Below are positions 53,558-63,770 of a stretch of DNA of 64,000 nucleotides, piece by piece. The stretch comes from Candidatus Peregrinibacteria bacterium HGW-Peregrinibacteria-1. Its GTDB lineage: Bacteria > Patescibacteriota > Gracilibacteria > UBA1369 > LOWO2-01-FULL-3. The DNA is taken from contig PGYE01000001.1 in NCBI GenBank assembly GCA_002839505.1, positions 934,425 through 998,424 of the forward strand, read 5' to 3'. The notes below the pieces were generated by a model that worked only from the letters and a program-made list of their open reading frames with translations, was not told where the DNA came from and did no database searches. The position numbers were made by a program, and so were the translations under genes. Each line of letters starts with the position of its first letter. The first letter of the stretch is position 1.

Positions 53558-55375
53558 TTAGTCTAAAAAAGACAAAGGAACATTCAGGCCTTTCAACTGG
53601 TTCAATCGATAATCTAACGCTTTTCTACCAACAAACAAAGTCGAAATTGTATCACCCTTCAATGAGATCAATTCCTCGATATTATCCTGCAAAAACCCAG
53701 TTCGAATCACCGCCTTAAAGTCCACCGCCTTCTTCCCCTGCTTCATCAACTCCTGATTTTTTTCCGAAACAATCCTACAAGCCTTATGCCAAATCGCACT
53801 GGATAAATCATCCGTATAACGCCCCTCCGGACAACACAACAAAACAACCTTATACACATGATGCCTACTAGCCCAGTCCACCACATCTCCCAAGCGGCGA
53901 TCATAAGAATATCCTCTTGAAGCAATAACCACCACCGGTTCCTTATCATGAGGATCAACCACCATGTGCCCCTTATCCGCAATCGGTTCAGCCACCCCCA
54001 ACCATCTTGCAATATGCGGCAATAAAGGTGGCTCAATAACCAGTGTCATCAAAATAACCCACATACCAATCGGTAAAAGTCCTGGCACCATATCCCCCAC
54101 CATGGCCATAATCGTCACCATCAACACCGCTGGTATCGCCCCCGTCTCACGAACAGAAGAAATAAACAACAAATCCTTCAAAGACATCTTTTTCCTTCTT
54201 TTCCCCTTAAACAAAGCAAATCCTCCCAAAGAAATAAACACCGCCAACGGCCTTATAATCAACATAAATATAAAAGACGCCGCAATACCAATCGGTGCAT
54301 ATTCAAGCAAAGCTCCCAGATCCACAAGGGCCCCCAGTAAAATAAAAATCGTCGGCTTCAAAAATCCATCTACAATATGTTGGAAAAACCTTTCAGTCTC
54401 ATGCAAATGCTCGGTCAAAAGCAGTAGCAATCCCGCCAAAAAAGCCGCCAAATACCCGCTCCCTCCGGTCGCTAGTGCCATCACAAAAGCCAATAACGGC
54501 ACACACATAAAAAATGCGGCATCGACATCGTTTTCAGCATAATGCCGCCTCTTGAAATTCAATAAAAATTCCAAAAGCAAATACCCCAAGACACCAAACA
54601 AAACTCCCAAAACAATCTCCTTCATTAAAAACCCCAGCGTTTCCCGCTGAAACAAATAGCCATAAGCCTCAAGAATTGTAGTTGGCAGAGCCGTATTATC
54701 ATATAGCAAAGTCAGAAAAACCACTGTAAAAAGGGCACCAACCACATCCGTAATCGCACTCTCTGAAATCACAATATCCTTAGATGCCCGCCTCTTAAAT
54801 CGCAGTGCTCTAAGAGCCGGGATAATAGCCGCCGGATCAGTAGAAGCTAACACCGCCCCCAATAGCACCGCCACCATCACCGGTATATCAATACCAAAAA
54901 CCACCCCCAAGAATTGCAAAACATAAGACACCGCAAAAGCCGTCACGAAAAACCCAATAAATGACAACGACAAAATCGGCCCCAACAATTTCCTAAACTG
55001 CTTAAACGGAATCTCTAGCCCGCCCGCAAACAAAATCAAAGTGGCTCCCACACCAACCAAAATCGCCATCGTCCCCTCCCCATGCACGACTGGATAAAAA
55101 ATATTTTGACCCACCATTCCAAAAAATATTGCTAACACAAACGATGGCAATATCGTTCCCGCGGCCAAATAATGCACCAAAAATCCAAATAAACCCAACA
55201 CCGCAATCGTCAAAAACACCATCAGTAAACCACTATCGGCTTGATTACCGATCGCCGCATAAAGATCGGGCGCAACTCCACTTATCAAAGCTGCCAAGAC
55301 AAGAAGCACAACAATCCGTAAATATGGAATAGCCAAGCGCCAAAAAAACACAATAATATTATTAATGTGCATCAT
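53558..55375 (-). CDS. Na+/H+ (or K+/H+) antiporter, CPA family
   Basis: About 12-13 membrane helices fill residues 8-420. Conserved antiporter segments include IPFKQFRKLLGPILSLSFIG, AVLLGAVLASTDPAAIIPAL (the transport aspartates) and SESAITDVVGALFTVVFLTL. A cytoplasmic tail of about 160 residues starts near DPHDKEPVVVIASRGYSYDR and resembles a nucleotide- or USP-like regulatory domain. It exchanges cations for protons to control pH and salt. 605 aa. Confidence 0.88.
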   Translation of the reverse strand: MMHINNIIVFFWRLAIPYLRIVVLLVLAALISGVAPDLYAAIGNQADSGLLMVFLTIAVLGLFGFLVHYLAAGTILPSFVLAIFFGMVGQNIFYPVVHGEGTMAILVGVGATLILFAGGLEIPFKQFRKLLGPILSLSFIGFFVTAFAVSYVLQFLGVVFGIDIPVMVAVLLGAVLASTDPAAIIPALRALRFKRRASKDIVISESAITDVVGALFTVVFLTLLYDNTALPTTILEAYGYLFQRETLGFLMKEIVLGVLFGVLGYLLLEFLLNFKRRHYAENDVDAAFFMCVPLLAFVMALATGGSGYLAAFLAGLLLLLTEHLHETERFFQHIVDGFLKPTIFILLGALVDLGALLEYAPIGIAASFIFMLIIRPLAVFISLGGFALFKGKRRKKMSLKDLLFISSVRETGAIPAVLMVTIMAMVGDMVPGLLPIGMWVILMTLVIEPPLLPHIARWLGVAEPIADKGHMVVDPHDKEPVVVIASRGYSYDRRLGDVVDWASRHHVYKVVLLCCPEGRYTDDLSSAIWHKACRIVSEKNQELMKQGKKAVDFKAVIRTGFLQDNIEELISLKGDTISTLFVGRKALDYRLNQLKGLNVPLSFLD

Positions 55376-55593
55376 ATCTACTCCTCAACAAAACACTATG
55401 CAAGAAAATTTTTATCACACCCCAAAAGACCTCACACATCACCTTAATTTCAAACCATGAACAATAAATTAAACAACACCACATTTCATGGTACCACAAC
55501 ACAATTTTATCTCTTTAGCTATTAGGGCTGTTTTTTTTAATGTACCCTAATCTTAAATTGACCACATTCCCCAATAATAAAAATAATTTAAAA

Positions 55594-58500
55594 ATGTATA
55601 AAAAAGCAATCCCGCTACTAAAACAACTATCAGTAAAACTCCTTCTAGCAACTCTACTGTTCACCTCCATCGCTCCCCCTATCTCACACGCAATCATCAC
55701 CAATGGCAGCGACGCAATCAATCTCTTGGGCCAATATGACGACAATCTGACAGATCCAGGTCCCATCTACACTAAAGGTCCCGCAAATAATGCACCCCAC
55801 AGACTGGGTTTTGATTTTGATCATGACTCAACCAGAGGAATGGTCATTGACGAAACAAATCACCGCCTATTCGTATCCGACACCAACAACAACAGAGTTC
55901 TAGTTTATGACCTAAATCCTGACAATTCCATCTCCGACCGAATCCCCGACTATGTCCTCGGACAACCCAACTTTTACACCAACACCGCCGCGACAACTCA
56001 AGCTGGGATGAACATTCCAACAGGGGTCACTTATGACGCGACCAATAACCTTCTTTTTGTGGCACAAGCCGGCGCTCATCGTGTAACAGTCTATGATGTA
56101 GCTGAAATCACCAACGGTGAAAACGCCATCAATGTCCTTGGGCAAGCCAATTTCACGTCAAGTGGAGCCGCCACCACTCAAGCTGGGATGCACACACCCC
56201 AAGATGTCGCCTATGACCCCACCAATGACAGATTATTCGTATCTCAGGTTGGGAACCACCGAGTAACTGTTTATGATGTGTCAACTATCACCAACGGTGA
56301 AAACGCCATCAATGTCATTGGGCAATCTGCCTACGGCAATTTATCCGCACTCACCACTCAAACCGGCATGAACGCACCGCGCGGACTCGCTTTTGATGAC
56401 ACCAATCAAAGGTTATTTGTCGCTCAGACTGGTAATCATCGCGTAACTGTCTATGATGTTACAGCAATAACCAACGGAGAAGCCGCAACTCATGTCCTCG
56501 GGCAAGCAGACTTCACCTCCAGCGTCTTAGCCACAACTGCATCCAGCATGCGACGCCCCTATGGACTAGCATACGATGACACCAACGAGCGGCTTTTCAT
56601 ATCGTCATATGACAGCGCTAGGGTTACAGTTTTTGATGTGACAACAATCGATAATAATGAAAATGCCACCCATGTATTAGGCGTTGCCAACTTCACCACA
56701 AACGGAACTGGAACGACAATAGCCACCACCTATGGCCCTCGAGGTTTGGCCTACAATAGCTCCAATCAACACCTTTTTGTTGCTCAAGGCCTAAACCACC
56801 GCATATCCATTTTTGATGTAACCGCCATAGGTAATGGAGAAAATGCCGTAGATCTGCTTGGCCAGTATGATGACAACCTTGAAGATCCAAGCCCCAACTA
56901 TCTCGTAAGCCTCCCCAACAACACCGCCAATAGTCTAGGATTAAACCTCAACCACGCCTCTAATAAAGGAGTCGCGCTGGACAGTGTCAACCACCGTCTC
57001 TTCGTTGCCGACACCGAAAACCATCGCGTACTCGTTTATAACCTTAATCCTGACAACACACTTATTGACAGAATTCCTGACAAAGTACTGGGTCAGATAA
57101 ATTTCAAGAACAACGCCTCGGCCGTTAGCCAATCCAGAATGACAAGTCCTACAGGGCTAGCCTACGACCCCATCAATAACCGACTATTCGTTGCCAACGC
57201 CAATCGCGTAACTGTCTATGATGTTGCAACAATCACCAATGGCGAAGCTGCAACTCATGTCCTCGGACAACTGGATTTCAACAGTGGTGGAAGCGCCACA
57301 ACTCAAGCCAGATTAAACTCCCCTCAAGGTCTCGCACTCGGTAATAGCCGATTATATGTTACTGACACGGGAAACAATAGAGTATTACTTTTTAATATAT
57401 CTCCAGCATCCATCAGTAATGGTCAAAATGCTCTCAGCGTACTCGGACAGCCCAACTTCACAACCAGTGGAGCCGACAATACCAATGTCAAAATGAACAA
57501 TCCTCGAGATGTCGCCTACGATGTGGCCAATCAGCGGCTATTTGTCGCTCAAGCCGGAAACCATCGCGTCAGCGTTTTTGATGTTGTCAGCACAACAACC
57601 GGTGAAGCTGCCGTCAACATACTGGGACAGCCCTCATTCGCCTCAACCAGCGCCTCCAACACCGCCAGCGGTATGAGCCAACCATATGGGGTCACATATG
57701 ACAGCGATAGCGACAGACTATTCGTCGCCCAATCCGGAAATCATCGCGTCACCGTCTATGACACTACTGAAATAACCGATGGCGAAGCCGCAATTAACAT
57801 TCTAGGACAAACAAGCTTTTTAACTGCAACCTCTGGAACCACAATATCCAAATTAAACCAGCCGCGTGGAGTTGCATACGATCCCATAAATAAAAGTCTA
57901 TTCGTAGCTGAATCCGGGAATAATCGTATCATGCTTTTCGATGCTGGAGCCCCAGTAATTGACTTCTCCCTCACCGAAACCGGAGGCTCCACCGCAGTCA
58001 CAGAAAACACCACTACTGACACCTTTGACATCGTACTGACTGCTCAACCCGCCACCGATGTCGTCTTCACTATCACCTCCGACACTCCTACCGCCGCCTC
58101 CGTCTCTCACGACACCATCACCTTCACCAACGGCAACTGGAGCACTCCTCAAACCATCACCGTCTCAGCTCCCGAAGATGACAATGTCGTCTCCGAAAAT
58201 GCCGTCATCACTATCTCAATCGACACTGACCTTTCCGACAATGACTGGCTCGCAGTCGCCGATCAAACCGTCACCGTCGCAGTCACCGACACAACCGTAG
58301 CACCCCCACCATCCGGCGGCGGTTTAATACCAATACTCATTCTCGACTCCACACCTCCTACTACCGAAAACGAATCGGACGGTACTGACTCCGAACCAGA
58401 ATACGAACTAAGCGAAACCACATTCAGCGATATTATCAGCCATTGGGGCGGCCTTCACATCATCATGATCGAAAAGAAGTGCGGCGCCGAAGGATACTAT

Positions 58501-59007
58501 TACCAAGATGAAAACGGCCTATATGTCCGGGATTTCAAACCCGACCACGACATGTCCAGAGCCGAATTTGTAAAAATCATACTGGAATGTAAAGACTTCA
58601 AATTTGACCCCAATGACAAAGTAGAAACACCTTACTCGGATGTTGCAGAAACGGACTGGTTTGCACCATATCTCGCCGAAGCCCACAAAATAGGAATCAT
58701 TGATGGATACGCCGACGGCGCCTTCCGCCCCAATGCCCCAATCACGCGGGAAGAAGCACTAAAAACCGTCCTACTCATCCAGTTCGAAGAAGCGGATATA
58801 ACCGCCGACACCACCAACCAAGCATCACCCTTCTTGGATGTGCCCACCACCGAATGGTTCTCACAATATGTCATATATGCTTACATCAAAAACTTCATCA
58901 CCGGCTACACTACCTATGACGGTACCCCGACAAACATTTTTGGCGTAGGCAACAACATTACCAGAGCCGAAGGAGCAAAAATGATAACCAAGACCCTAAA
59001 TTTATAA
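55594..59007 (+). CDS. NHL-propeller, Calx-beta-like and SLH surface protein
   Basis: ATG 55594 (MYKKAIPLLKQLSVKLLLAT) begins the signal peptide; the in-frame start at 55540 does not. About 13 NHL-type repeats of roughly 50 residues follow (typical unit RLFVAQTGNHRVTVYDVTAI), interrupted by a second copy of the DDNLxDPxPxY block near 410. They probably form two beta-propellers. Next comes a Calx-beta-like domain (about 790-930), a proline-rich linker and three SLH repeats (about 960-1137: DGYADGAFRPNAPITREEAL). It is a large, wall-anchored exposed protein, likely adhesive or binding. The end overlaps the convergent YjjX gene by 6 nt. Confidence 0.87.
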   Translation: MYKKAIPLLKQLSVKLLLATLLFTSIAPPISHAIITNGSDAINLLGQYDDNLTDPGPIYTKGPANNAPHRLGFDFDHDSTRGMVIDETNHRLFVSDTNNNRVLVYDLNPDNSISDRIPDYVLGQPNFYTNTAATTQAGMNIPTGVTYDATNNLLFVAQAGAHRVTVYDVAEITNGENAINVLGQANFTSSGAATTQAGMHTPQDVAYDPTNDRLFVSQVGNHRVTVYDVSTITNGENAINVIGQSAYGNLSALTTQTGMNAPRGLAFDDTNQRLFVAQTGNHRVTVYDVTAITNGEAATHVLGQADFTSSVLATTASSMRRPYGLAYDDTNERLFISSYDSARVTVFDVTTIDNNENATHVLGVANFTTNGTGTTIATTYGPRGLAYNSSNQHLFVAQGLNHRISIFDVTAIGNGENAVDLLGQYDDNLEDPSPNYLVSLPNNTANSLGLNLNHASNKGVALDSVNHRLFVADTENHRVLVYNLNPDNTLIDRIPDKVLGQINFKNNASAVSQSRMTSPTGLAYDPINNRLFVANANRVTVYDVATITNGEAATHVLGQLDFNSGGSATTQARLNSPQGLALGNSRLYVTDTGNNRVLLFNISPASISNGQNALSVLGQPNFTTSGADNTNVKMNNPRDVAYDVANQRLFVAQAGNHRVSVFDVVSTTTGEAAVNILGQPSFASTSASNTASGMSQPYGVTYDSDSDRLFVAQSGNHRVTVYDTTEITDGEAAINILGQTSFLTATSGTTISKLNQPRGVAYDPINKSLFVAESGNNRIMLFDAGAPVIDFSLTETGGSTAVTENTTTDTFDIVLTAQPATDVVFTITSDTPTAASVSHDTITFTNGNWSTPQTITVSAPEDDNVVSENAVITISIDTDLSDNDWLAVADQTVTVAVTDTTVAPPPSGGGLIPILILDSTPPTTENESDGTDSEPEYELSETTFSDIISHWGGLHIIMIEKKCGAEGYYYQDENGLYVRDFKPDHDMSRAEFVKIILECKDFKFDPNDKVETPYSDVAETDWFAPYLAEAHKIGIIDGYADGAFRPNAPITREEALKTVLLIQFEEADITADTTNQASPFLDVPTTEWFSQYVIYAYIKNFITGYTTYDGTPTNIFGVGNNITRAEGAKMITKTLNL

Positions 59008-59559
59008 CTCTTCTTCGGAATAAAGCGTGCCATTCACCAAGTGAATCATCGCCATCCACACCGCCTGCTCAGAAAAAGTTACACGACTCACCACACCCTT
59101 CGTCAAAATCCCCACCATACCACTATTCTCACGAAAATCTCGACTCTCTGAAAACCCCATATCCAAAGCCACATCTGTAATCTCCTTCCCTTCCTTAAGC
59201 ACCCGCTTAATCATCTCCCTCGGATACTCAAAACAACTCGAAAGCCCCAGATGAAAATTCGCACCATCATAAATCGCGCACGCCGTCGTATCCATATAGT
59301 CGCTTTTGGTATACGGAACCAAAAAAATTCCCGACTCCAACCCAAAACCCAAATCCCCCTCTCCACTTTCATAAGCAAGCTTCGCTCGATTAATTGCCCC
59401 TTTCACAATTTCATCCAGCCCCATCGGCTGACTTCCAACTCCTGACTCCACCTCCACACCCTCCACCACCGCACCCTCAAAAACATCCCCATACCTCGCA
59501 ATTCCCCTCCTCACCGCCTCAATTTTCCCCTTATTCGCACTTCCAACAAAAATTTTCAT
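59002..59559 (-). CDS. YjjX/DUF84-family inosine/xanthosine triphosphatase
   Basis: A house-cleaning NTPase that removes deaminated purine nucleotides. Motifs MKIFVGSANKGKIEAVRRG, VESGVGSQPMGLDEIVKGAI, FGLESGIFLV and ENSGMVGILTKGVVSR fit DUF84 proteins. Length 185 aa. The start overlaps the end of the nucleotidase gene upstream by 4 nt, a coupled pair of nucleotide-cleaning enzymes. Confidence 0.88.
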   Translation of the reverse strand: MKIFVGSANKGKIEAVRRGIARYGDVFEGAVVEGVEVESGVGSQPMGLDEIVKGAINRAKLAYESGEGDLGFGLESGIFLVPYTKSDYMDTTACAIYDGANFHLGLSSCFEYPREMIKRVLKEGKEITDVALDMGFSESRDFRENSGMVGILTKGVVSRVTFSEQAVWMAMIHLVNGTLYSEEEL

Positions 59560-60380
59560 AACAACTCCTTAATTATCTTATTAATTTTTTGATAACTCAC
59601 CTCGACATGATCAAATGCCCCACTCAACTCACCATACTTCGAATCCTCCACCTCATCAACAAAACCAATCGAAACAAGCGCATCAGTCTCAAATCCTTTC
59701 ACCATTCCCAAATCACCAATATTATTCCCCAACAAAAGCACCCTTCTTCGGCCCTCTACCACACTCTCCACCTCCTCAAAATCCGAAAGCACTGTCTCAT
59801 CCTTATTCAAAGTATGAATAACAGGCCTACAAAAATCCACCGCCCTCCCCTCAGCATCCCAAACAAACCTATTTACCACATAATACATATTTGAAAAATT
59901 CACCCCCCCATTTTCACAATACATCGGAATCACCTCCCCCAGTCCCGAAGCCGAAAAAACAACAACCGGCACCCCGATCTCCGACATCACCCTCAAAAAA
60001 TCCTCAACCCCTTCTCTAAAAACAATAGAATCAGTTTTTGCAACACCCTCAAGATATTCGCGCTTAAGCCCAAATCGAATCAACAACCTCTTATGAAGCT
60101 CCCACCACTCCGCCATTTTCGCCTTCCTCTCAACCAAACTCAACGAATGATCCCTCTCCAGTCCAGCATATTTTTCATACAATTCATAAGCCTCCTTTCG
60201 ATATTCTTCCGGCAAAAACCCTGGCTGATCTCTCAAAACAGCAATGATCGAAGACACCTTCTGTCCATCCACATATTCCCTCGTTAAAGTCCCATCAAAA
60301 TCCGCCAAAACATGCACCTTATCCACACCATCCGAAAAAACCTCTTTCAAACTACCACCTAGCTCATCAAAATTTTCCAT
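59556..60380 (-). CDS. UMPH-1-type pyrimidine 5'-nucleotidase (HAD family)
   Basis: A HAD phosphatase with the nucleophile motif VLADFDGTLT (D27, D29) and a large cap region. Later motifs VVVFSASGLGEVIPMYCENG and LLLGNNIGDLGMVKGF follow the cytosolic 5'-nucleotidase III pattern. It probably dephosphorylates nucleoside monophosphates. The start codon ATG at 60380 lies inside the 27-bp direct repeat shared with the tRNA-Pro end. It is translationally coupled to the YjjX gene. Confidence 0.85.
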   Translation of the reverse strand: MENFDELGGSLKEVFSDGVDKVHVLADFDGTLTREYVDGQKVSSIIAVLRDQPGFLPEEYRKEAYELYEKYAGLERDHSLSLVERKAKMAEWWELHKRLLIRFGLKREYLEGVAKTDSIVFREGVEDFLRVMSEIGVPVVVFSASGLGEVIPMYCENGGVNFSNMYYVVNRFVWDAEGRAVDFCRPVIHTLNKDETVLSDFEEVESVVEGRRRVLLLGNNIGDLGMVKGFETDALVSIGFVDEVEDSKYGELSGAFDHVEVSYQKINKIIKELL

Positions 60381-60402
60381 ATCAACATTTTTTTATCTGG
60401 TC
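60376..60402. repeat. 27-bp direct repeat, left copy
   Basis: Identical over 27 bp to 63766-63792; begins TCCATATCAACATTTTTTTA and ends TCTGGTC. It includes the start codon of the nucleotidase gene and, on the minus strand, the sequence GACCAGA that normally ends the tRNA-Pro. It marks the left edge of the glycosyltransferase module. Confidence 0.9.
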
Positions 60403-60436
60403 CTAGTAAGTAGTTAGAAAGCAAAATCAAGTATAC

Positions 60437-61594
60437 TCAATCTGAATAGTATCGACCACTCCAAAGATTAAGCTTTATATAAACCAAATCTCTCAGAGTC
60501 CTTAAAGAATCTTTTATCGGCCGCACACGGCTTTCAGAAGAATTAAACCAGCTAACAGGAACCTCTACTATTTTATAATCCATATTGTGGGCAATAACTA
60601 GAGCCTCCATGTCAAAAGCAAAGCGTTTCACCTTTTGCAAAGAAAATATTTCCTTTGCAGCTCGATGTTCAAATAGTTTAAATCCACATTGAGTATCCTT
60701 AATACCATCAATTAAAAACAACCGGATTAAAAAATTTCCGACTCTACCTATAATTATTCTGTATGTAGGCTGCTTGATTTGTATATTACTACCATGAAGA
60801 TAGCGAGAACCTATAGCTATTTTTGCCGAAGTTTCCTTCATTTTTTCAAGTAATTTTCCAAATTCCTCAATTGGCGTTGAATTATCCGCGTCCGCAAAGA
60901 GAATTAGCTTTCCATTGCTTGCCTCGACTCCTCTCTTGACCGCAAAGCCTTTTCCAGAGTTTTTATTCAAATTTATAAGTTTTAAATTTGATATTTTTTT
61001 CTTAAAATTTTCAATAACTTCCGCCGTCTTATCTGTACTCCCATCGTTTACAACAATAATCTCGGCATTAATAACTTGCTCTTCCAGAAAATCACGAATT
61101 ATAAGAAGAGTACTTTTTATCCGATTGGCTTCATTGAAAGCGGGTATGATAATTGACAACTCAAAAGGGAATTGATCGAGAACCGTGATTGATTTTTCAG
61201 TCAATCTAAAAGTCCATATTTTATTTGCCAAAAAATTCCATGTCAGCACAATTAATGAGGTGATAGCCTTCGCAAACATATACCAAATACCAGCAAGATT
61301 AACCATCACATGCATACTGGTGATAGTCAGCCCAAGTCCGATAATCGAAACTATTAAAAATTTTATAAACAATTTCCGGTAATTTCGCGATTTGCTCTTG
61401 AAAGTCCAAATTTTATTGAAAATGAAATTGTTAGTCACAGCCAACAGAAATGAAAGAATCGTTGCCGGAATCACCGGGATCAAGAGGTATTCAACAAACA
61501 CATATAGGGAGGCAAGGTCAATAAATGTTCCGCTTGCCCCAACAATGCAATACTTCAAAAATGGACTGAAATTTTTAAACAATTTATCAATCAT
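60437..61594 (-). CDS. fusion of GtrA-like membrane domain and family 2 glycosyltransferase
   Basis: ATG 61594 (MIDKLFKNFSPFLKYCIVGA) is preferred to the start at 61621. Residues about 10-135 are a four-helix GtrA-like domain (flippase-like). The rest is a GT2 catalytic domain of the dolichyl-phosphate-glucosyltransferase kind: LSIIIPAFNEANRIKSTLLI, FADADNSTPIEEFGKLLEKM (DxD) and DTQCGFKLFEHRAA. The fusion would make and flip a polyprenyl-phosphate sugar. It overlaps the upstream gene by 8 nt. Confidence 0.88.
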   Translation of the reverse strand: MIDKLFKNFSPFLKYCIVGASGTFIDLASLYVFVEYLLIPVIPATILSFLLAVTNNFIFNKIWTFKSKSRNYRKLFIKFLIVSIIGLGLTITSMHVMVNLAGIWYMFAKAITSLIVLTWNFLANKIWTFRLTEKSITVLDQFPFELSIIIPAFNEANRIKSTLLIIRDFLEEQVINAEIIVVNDGSTDKTAEVIENFKKKISNLKLINLNKNSGKGFAVKRGVEASNGKLILFADADNSTPIEEFGKLLEKMKETSAKIAIGSRYLHGSNIQIKQPTYRIIIGRVGNFLIRLFLIDGIKDTQCGFKLFEHRAAKEIFSLQKVKRFAFDMEALVIAHNMDYKIVEVPVSWFNSSESRVRPIKDSLRTLRDLVYIKLNLWSGRYYSD

Positions 61595-63770
61595 ACGAAA
61601 CCTTATAAATATAGATATCATTTACATTAAAAACCTTCTCAAAATTCTCAGGATTTTCCTGAGCCCACTCCAATTCATAGCTTCGAACTCCCGGCGTACT
61701 AATAGGATTAACGACTAAATATTCTTTTTCATGTTCTGCTAAATTTTGTAACCAATTCTGGTAAGCAGGATCTCTTCTTATTGAATTTTCTGAATCCCTA
61801 TAATCGAAGTAGCGACAATCCGTACACTCATTGATGTTCACATAGTCAACCTCTCTCGAAAAATTCCGTCCATATAGGTAATAATGAAAATTAAATCCGC
61901 TATAAGCAATCTTGCTTTGCGGTGCATTTTGATTCAGCCACTCAGATGCATGAATAATGTCCATCAATGTTTGATCCTCGCCAAAATACTTTGATGCCGC
62001 ATATTCTCGTGACACCTCTCTTTCTTTGTATCCAAAATCAAAAAATCTATATGTACCGACAAAGGACGCTACAATAAGAAGAGCTGTAATCGTGTGTCTC
62101 AAGGTTATATCTTTGCTTTTCAAACAACCCACTTGGCAGGCATACAAAAATGCCAATAATGCAATAATAAAAGAGGCTAAAATACCTTTATGTTTTACCA
62201 AGACGGAATAATCGATCAGAATTCTATCTGTATAAGATATGCTCGCTGGCGGGTCAAAAATTAAAAACAAAAAAGAAAGAACAAAAGTAATTACTGTAAA
62301 AAGATAAAAGGTTTTTTTAAAAAACTTCAATTTGTTTACCACATAGCCGGTCACAATGGTTCCTAAAATTAAAAATGGCATTGCATATCGTATGTTTGGA
62401 AAGAAATCTCTAAATGTGTAAGGGGCCTTTAAATATAAATAAAAGTAAATCAACAAGGTGGCTCCAAGTACTGCTGGGACGGCGAGAGACGACCTACTGA
62501 CAGGAATTCCCCTGATAATTTTCTTATAAAAACCTGTAATTATCAGTTCTAAAAAAATCACTAGAGGTAAGACAATCGAGATTAACCCATATGGACCTGT
62601 GATATAGAAAAATTTCACTATTTTATCTTTTATCGCGGAAAAGGAGTCAAGATTATGAATCAGAGAAGTATTCACAAGCATTTCATTAACACCAGCCCCC
62701 TTGTATCCTTCTAATATGTTCATTCCGAACAAAGTTATGTCGACAGGAAAAAGCGGATTGCCGGAATCAATCCAGTTCCGTATGTAGAAAAAACTACCTG
62801 TCAGCAAAACACCTGTAATGGCAATAGAGCCAGCTTTCAACAATTTAATCTCTTTGCGTTTGAACCTGTACAAACTGACTAAAATCAATAGAACTACCAC
62901 CAAAGCACCATAAACAAGCCCTAAATATTTTGTTCCGATAAATAACCCCATACTTAAACCGAAAAATAAAAAGTCTGAATATTTTTCTTCTTTGCTGTTG
63001 TAAATCTCTTGTAGGAAAAAGATCGACATTGCGAAAGTTAGCGCAAAAAACAAGTCCACCAATGGAAGCCCAGCCTGATGCAAAAATATTGGCATGTAAA
63101 AAGGAATTGCCGTGGCAATAATTGCCGTATTTTGATCAATGCCCAAATTTCTCAAAATACGCCAAATAACTATTCCCAAAACAACAAAAAGAGGAAAATT
63201 CAAAAGATTAGCAAAAAAATCATTTCCAAAAGGCAAAAAAGTCCATAAATCTAACAACTCATAGTTACTCGGATAGTATGAAATTGGTCCCGCAAAAGCA
63301 CTGTAATACAACTCATTTAAACTACCAGACTGTAGCCACTCGGCAATAAATGGCAGATGATATGCCACGCTGTCGTACTCTAATGGAATTTGTAAAGCAG
63401 CATTAAAAAATTTTGCAAACAGTAAAAAAAGAATTGGTCCAAATATAAGAGAAATCAAAAGGAAACTTGGCCTATCCTTAAGTACCAATTCAATCTTTAA
63501 ATTTCGCACTACCCCTTTACCTAGCAACATAACCAAAACTACAAATAGTGAATAAGTAGCGATTGCAATATTGGTGTATGTTAGCACCTCAAAGACACCC
63601 AATAGTATTTGAATAAGAATTATCTGACTACAGAACAGTATAAATAATGATATCAGCAATTTTGAAAGCGATTGAACCCTATAGTTATTGATCCAAAAAA
63701 AGATTAATAAAGAGCTGCCCAAAGCAGCAATATTTAACCCCGTAAAATTTAAAAAACTCCCAAGCTCCAT
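61587..63770 (-). CDS. polytopic membrane protein, GT39-like glycosyltransferase
   Basis: About 12 membrane helices over 727 aa, with an extracytoplasmic domain at the C-terminus (about 590-727: ASEWLNQNAPQSKIAYSGFN). An acidic pair in an early loop (PLEYDSVAYHLPFIAEWLQS) resembles the catalytic DE region of C-family (GT39/ArnT-like) transferases using lipid-linked sugars. Paired with the GtrA-GT2 gene it fits surface glycosylation: one makes and flips the donor, the other uses it outside. The start ATG lies in the 27-bp repeat. Confidence 0.78.
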   Translation of the reverse strand: MELGSFLNFTGLNIAALGSSLLIFFWINNYRVQSLSKLLISLFILFCSQIILIQILLGVFEVLTYTNIAIATYSLFVVLVMLLGKGVVRNLKIELVLKDRPSFLLISLIFGPILFLLFAKFFNAALQIPLEYDSVAYHLPFIAEWLQSGSLNELYYSAFAGPISYYPSNYELLDLWTFLPFGNDFFANLLNFPLFVVLGIVIWRILRNLGIDQNTAIIATAIPFYMPIFLHQAGLPLVDLFFALTFAMSIFFLQEIYNSKEEKYSDFLFFGLSMGLFIGTKYLGLVYGALVVVLLILVSLYRFKRKEIKLLKAGSIAITGVLLTGSFFYIRNWIDSGNPLFPVDITLFGMNILEGYKGAGVNEMLVNTSLIHNLDSFSAIKDKIVKFFYITGPYGLISIVLPLVIFLELIITGFYKKIIRGIPVSRSSLAVPAVLGATLLIYFYLYLKAPYTFRDFFPNIRYAMPFLILGTIVTGYVVNKLKFFKKTFYLFTVITFVLSFLFLIFDPPASISYTDRILIDYSVLVKHKGILASFIIALLAFLYACQVGCLKSKDITLRHTITALLIVASFVGTYRFFDFGYKEREVSREYAASKYFGEDQTLMDIIHASEWLNQNAPQSKIAYSGFNFHYYLYGRNFSREVDYVNINECTDCRYFDYRDSENSIRRDPAYQNWLQNLAEHEKEYLVVNPISTPGVRSYELEWAQENPENFEKVFNVNDIYIYKVSYD

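Noticed and set aside
55594..58000. CRISPR-like or tandem DNA repeat array
   Set aside because: The periodicity is about 150 bp, diverged and coding (NHL repeats); there are no identical short repeats with unique spacers.
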